A stretch of 64,000 bases of DNA, taken from contig CAVPZU010000003.1 in assembly GCA_963710355.1 (NCBI GenBank), positions 1 to 64,000 of the forward strand, in the 5' to 3' direction. This DNA is from Fen-1359 sp963710355 (GTDB taxonomy: Bacteria > Planctomycetota > Phycisphaerae > Sedimentisphaerales > Anaerobacaceae). Every line of letters begins with the position of its first letter. Within the stretch, counting starts at the first letter, position 1. Shown in pieces: positions 63,167 to 64,000 of the stretch. The notes beneath the pieces are model-generated. The model was not told where the DNA came from. It made no database searches and saw nothing but the letters and a program-made list of their open reading frames with translations. The translations under genes were made by a program, and so were the position numbers.

Positions 63167-64000
63167 ATGCAAACAAAAAATCGAAAACGAGCCACGATTA
63201 ACATACTCGGCATAGAGACGAGCTGCGATGAGACGGCGGCGGCGATTGTCGCCGACGGTAAAATCGTTAAATCATCCGTCGTCGCATCGCAGACAAAGCT
63301 GCACGAACAATACGGCGGCGTCGTGCCGGAAGTCGCCTCGCGCGCACATATTGAAAAAATTTATCCCGTCATTACCGAGGCAATTAGTCAGGCGGGCATT
63401 TCCAAAGAAGAAATAGACGCAATCGCAGTTGCAAACCAGCCCGGCCTTACAATCGCATTGATTGTCGGCGTGACCGCCGCAAAAACTTTATCCTTTGCCC
63501 TGCAAAAGCCTCTTATCGCAATCGACCATTTGCACGCACATATTCAGGCGGCAATCCTGAACGCCGAAGATGTGGAACTTCCGGCAGTCGCACTGATTGT
63601 TTCAGGAGGTCATACCAGCCTTTACGATTACCGCTCGCCGCTCGAGCCGATACTTTTAGGCAGGACAATCGACGATGCCGCAGGCGAGGCCTTCGACAAG
63701 GTCGCAACGATTCTTCATCTGCCCTACCCCGGCGGGCCGGCAATTGAAAAAATCGCGAAACAGGGCAACCCGAAGGCGATTCGTTTTCCGCGAACACTTT
63801 TAGGCAAAGACTCGCTCGATTTTTCTTTCAGCGGCATCAAAACCGCTGTCCTCTATTATTGTCGGGGCCAGGATATGAAGGGCGAAAACAAGGTCGGCTC
63901 AATGTCGGATGAGCAAATTGCCGACATTGCCGCCTCATTTCAGGCAGCGGTAATCGATGTGCTTGTCAAAAAAACGAAATTGGCCGTCGAAAAAACGGGT
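63167..64000 (+). CDS. tsaD: tRNA N6-threonylcarbamoyladenosine synthase subunit TsaD (5' part)
   Basis: The frame is open from ATG 63167 to the window end (278 codons of about 340). INILGIETSCDETAAAIVADGK, SRAHIEKIYPVI, VANQPGLTIALIVGVTAAKTL, the metal motif HLHAHIQAAIL, LIVSGGHTSLYDY and RTIDDAAGEAFDKVA, PGGPAIEKIAK identify TsaD/Kae1, the ASKHA-fold protein that adds threonylcarbamoyl to A37 of ANN-decoding tRNAs. The 3' end is beyond the window. Confidence 0.95.
   Translation, partial: MQTKNRKRATINILGIETSCDETAAAIVADGKIVKSSVVASQTKLHEQYGGVVPEVASRAHIEKIYPVITEAISQAGISKEEIDAIAVANQPGLTIALIVGVTAAKTLSFALQKPLIAIDHLHAHIQAAILNAEDVELPAVALIVSGGHTSLYDYRSPLEPILLGRTIDDAAGEAFDKVATILHLPYPGGPAIEKIAKQGNPKAIRFPRTLLGKDSLDFSFSGIKTAVLYYCRGQDMKGENKVGSMSDEQIADIAASFQAAVIDVLVKKTKLAVEKTG

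Overview
This 64 kb window looks like a piece of a free-living, probably anaerobic bacterium with a Gram-negative type envelope: there are lipobox lipoproteins, an outer-membrane polysaccharide export protein, and many class I operons joined by 4-nt stop/start overlaps. The gene mix (a Rrf2-led cysteine/Fe-S operon with NifU/NifS, a glycosyltransferase fused to a toroid domain, a retropepsin-like lipoprotein, two DUF362 proteins) reminds me of Planctomycetota of the Phycisphaerae/Sedimentisphaerales type. That is an impression from gene style, not a proof; no rRNA is present.

Region 1 (1-11.7 kb, minus strand). A complete IS630-type insertion sequence sits at the left edge, with a frameshifted transposase and 26-bp ends. 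Then come a DEAD-box RNA helicase, a ferritin-like protein, a two-helix membrane protein and a MarC-type membrane protein. Upstream of these is a long sulfur/Fe-S operon, transcribed leftward: Rrf2/IscR-like regulator, cysteine synthase, serine acetyltransferase, quinolinate synthase (an Fe-S enzyme), O-acetylhomoserine sulfhydrylase, a four-helix-bundle protein, NifU and NifS. Serine is activated and sulfhydrylated to cysteine, and NifS/NifU turn cysteine sulfur into Fe-S clusters. The four-helix-bundle gene carries an in-frame palindromic mini-element and is bracketed by inverted AT-rich repeats.

Region 2 (12-20 kb). A large GT4-toroid fusion, a 45-aa entericidin-like lipoprotein on the minus strand, exonuclease III, an interrupted membrane protein, tRNA-Gln(CUG), a secreted protein with a poly-Asn tail, and a convergent two-domain aspartyl-protease-like lipoprotein.

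Region 3 (20-60 kb, plus strand). One very long exopolysaccharide locus of Wzx/Wzy type, preceded by three tandem 74-bp repeats. Its parts are: export and control (Wza-like, BY-kinase Wzc-like, PHP phosphatase, O-antigen-ligase/polymerase with TPR); initiation and flipping (WecA-like, MurJ-like); about six intact GT4 and one GT2 glycosyltransferases; GDP-D-glycero-alpha-D-manno-heptose synthesis (GmhA, HddA, HddC-GmhB fusion); WecB; and modification enzymes (polysaccharide deacetylase, two DUF362, ATP-grasp, methyltransferases, asparagine-synthase-like amidotransferase, glucuronyl C5-epimerase, B12-radical SAM). Fragments of deleted glycosyltransferase and FkbM genes lie between intact genes, showing turnover of the locus.

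Region 4 (60-64 kb). A DUF2971 protein and a Sel1-repeat/HtrA-type protease on the minus strand, then the 5' part of tsaD running off the right edge.

At least eight otherwise well-conserved genes are broken by a single-base indel (or in one case a stop codon), several in homopolymers. Sequencing or assembly error is as likely as real decay, so I annotate them as whole genes with the break noted.
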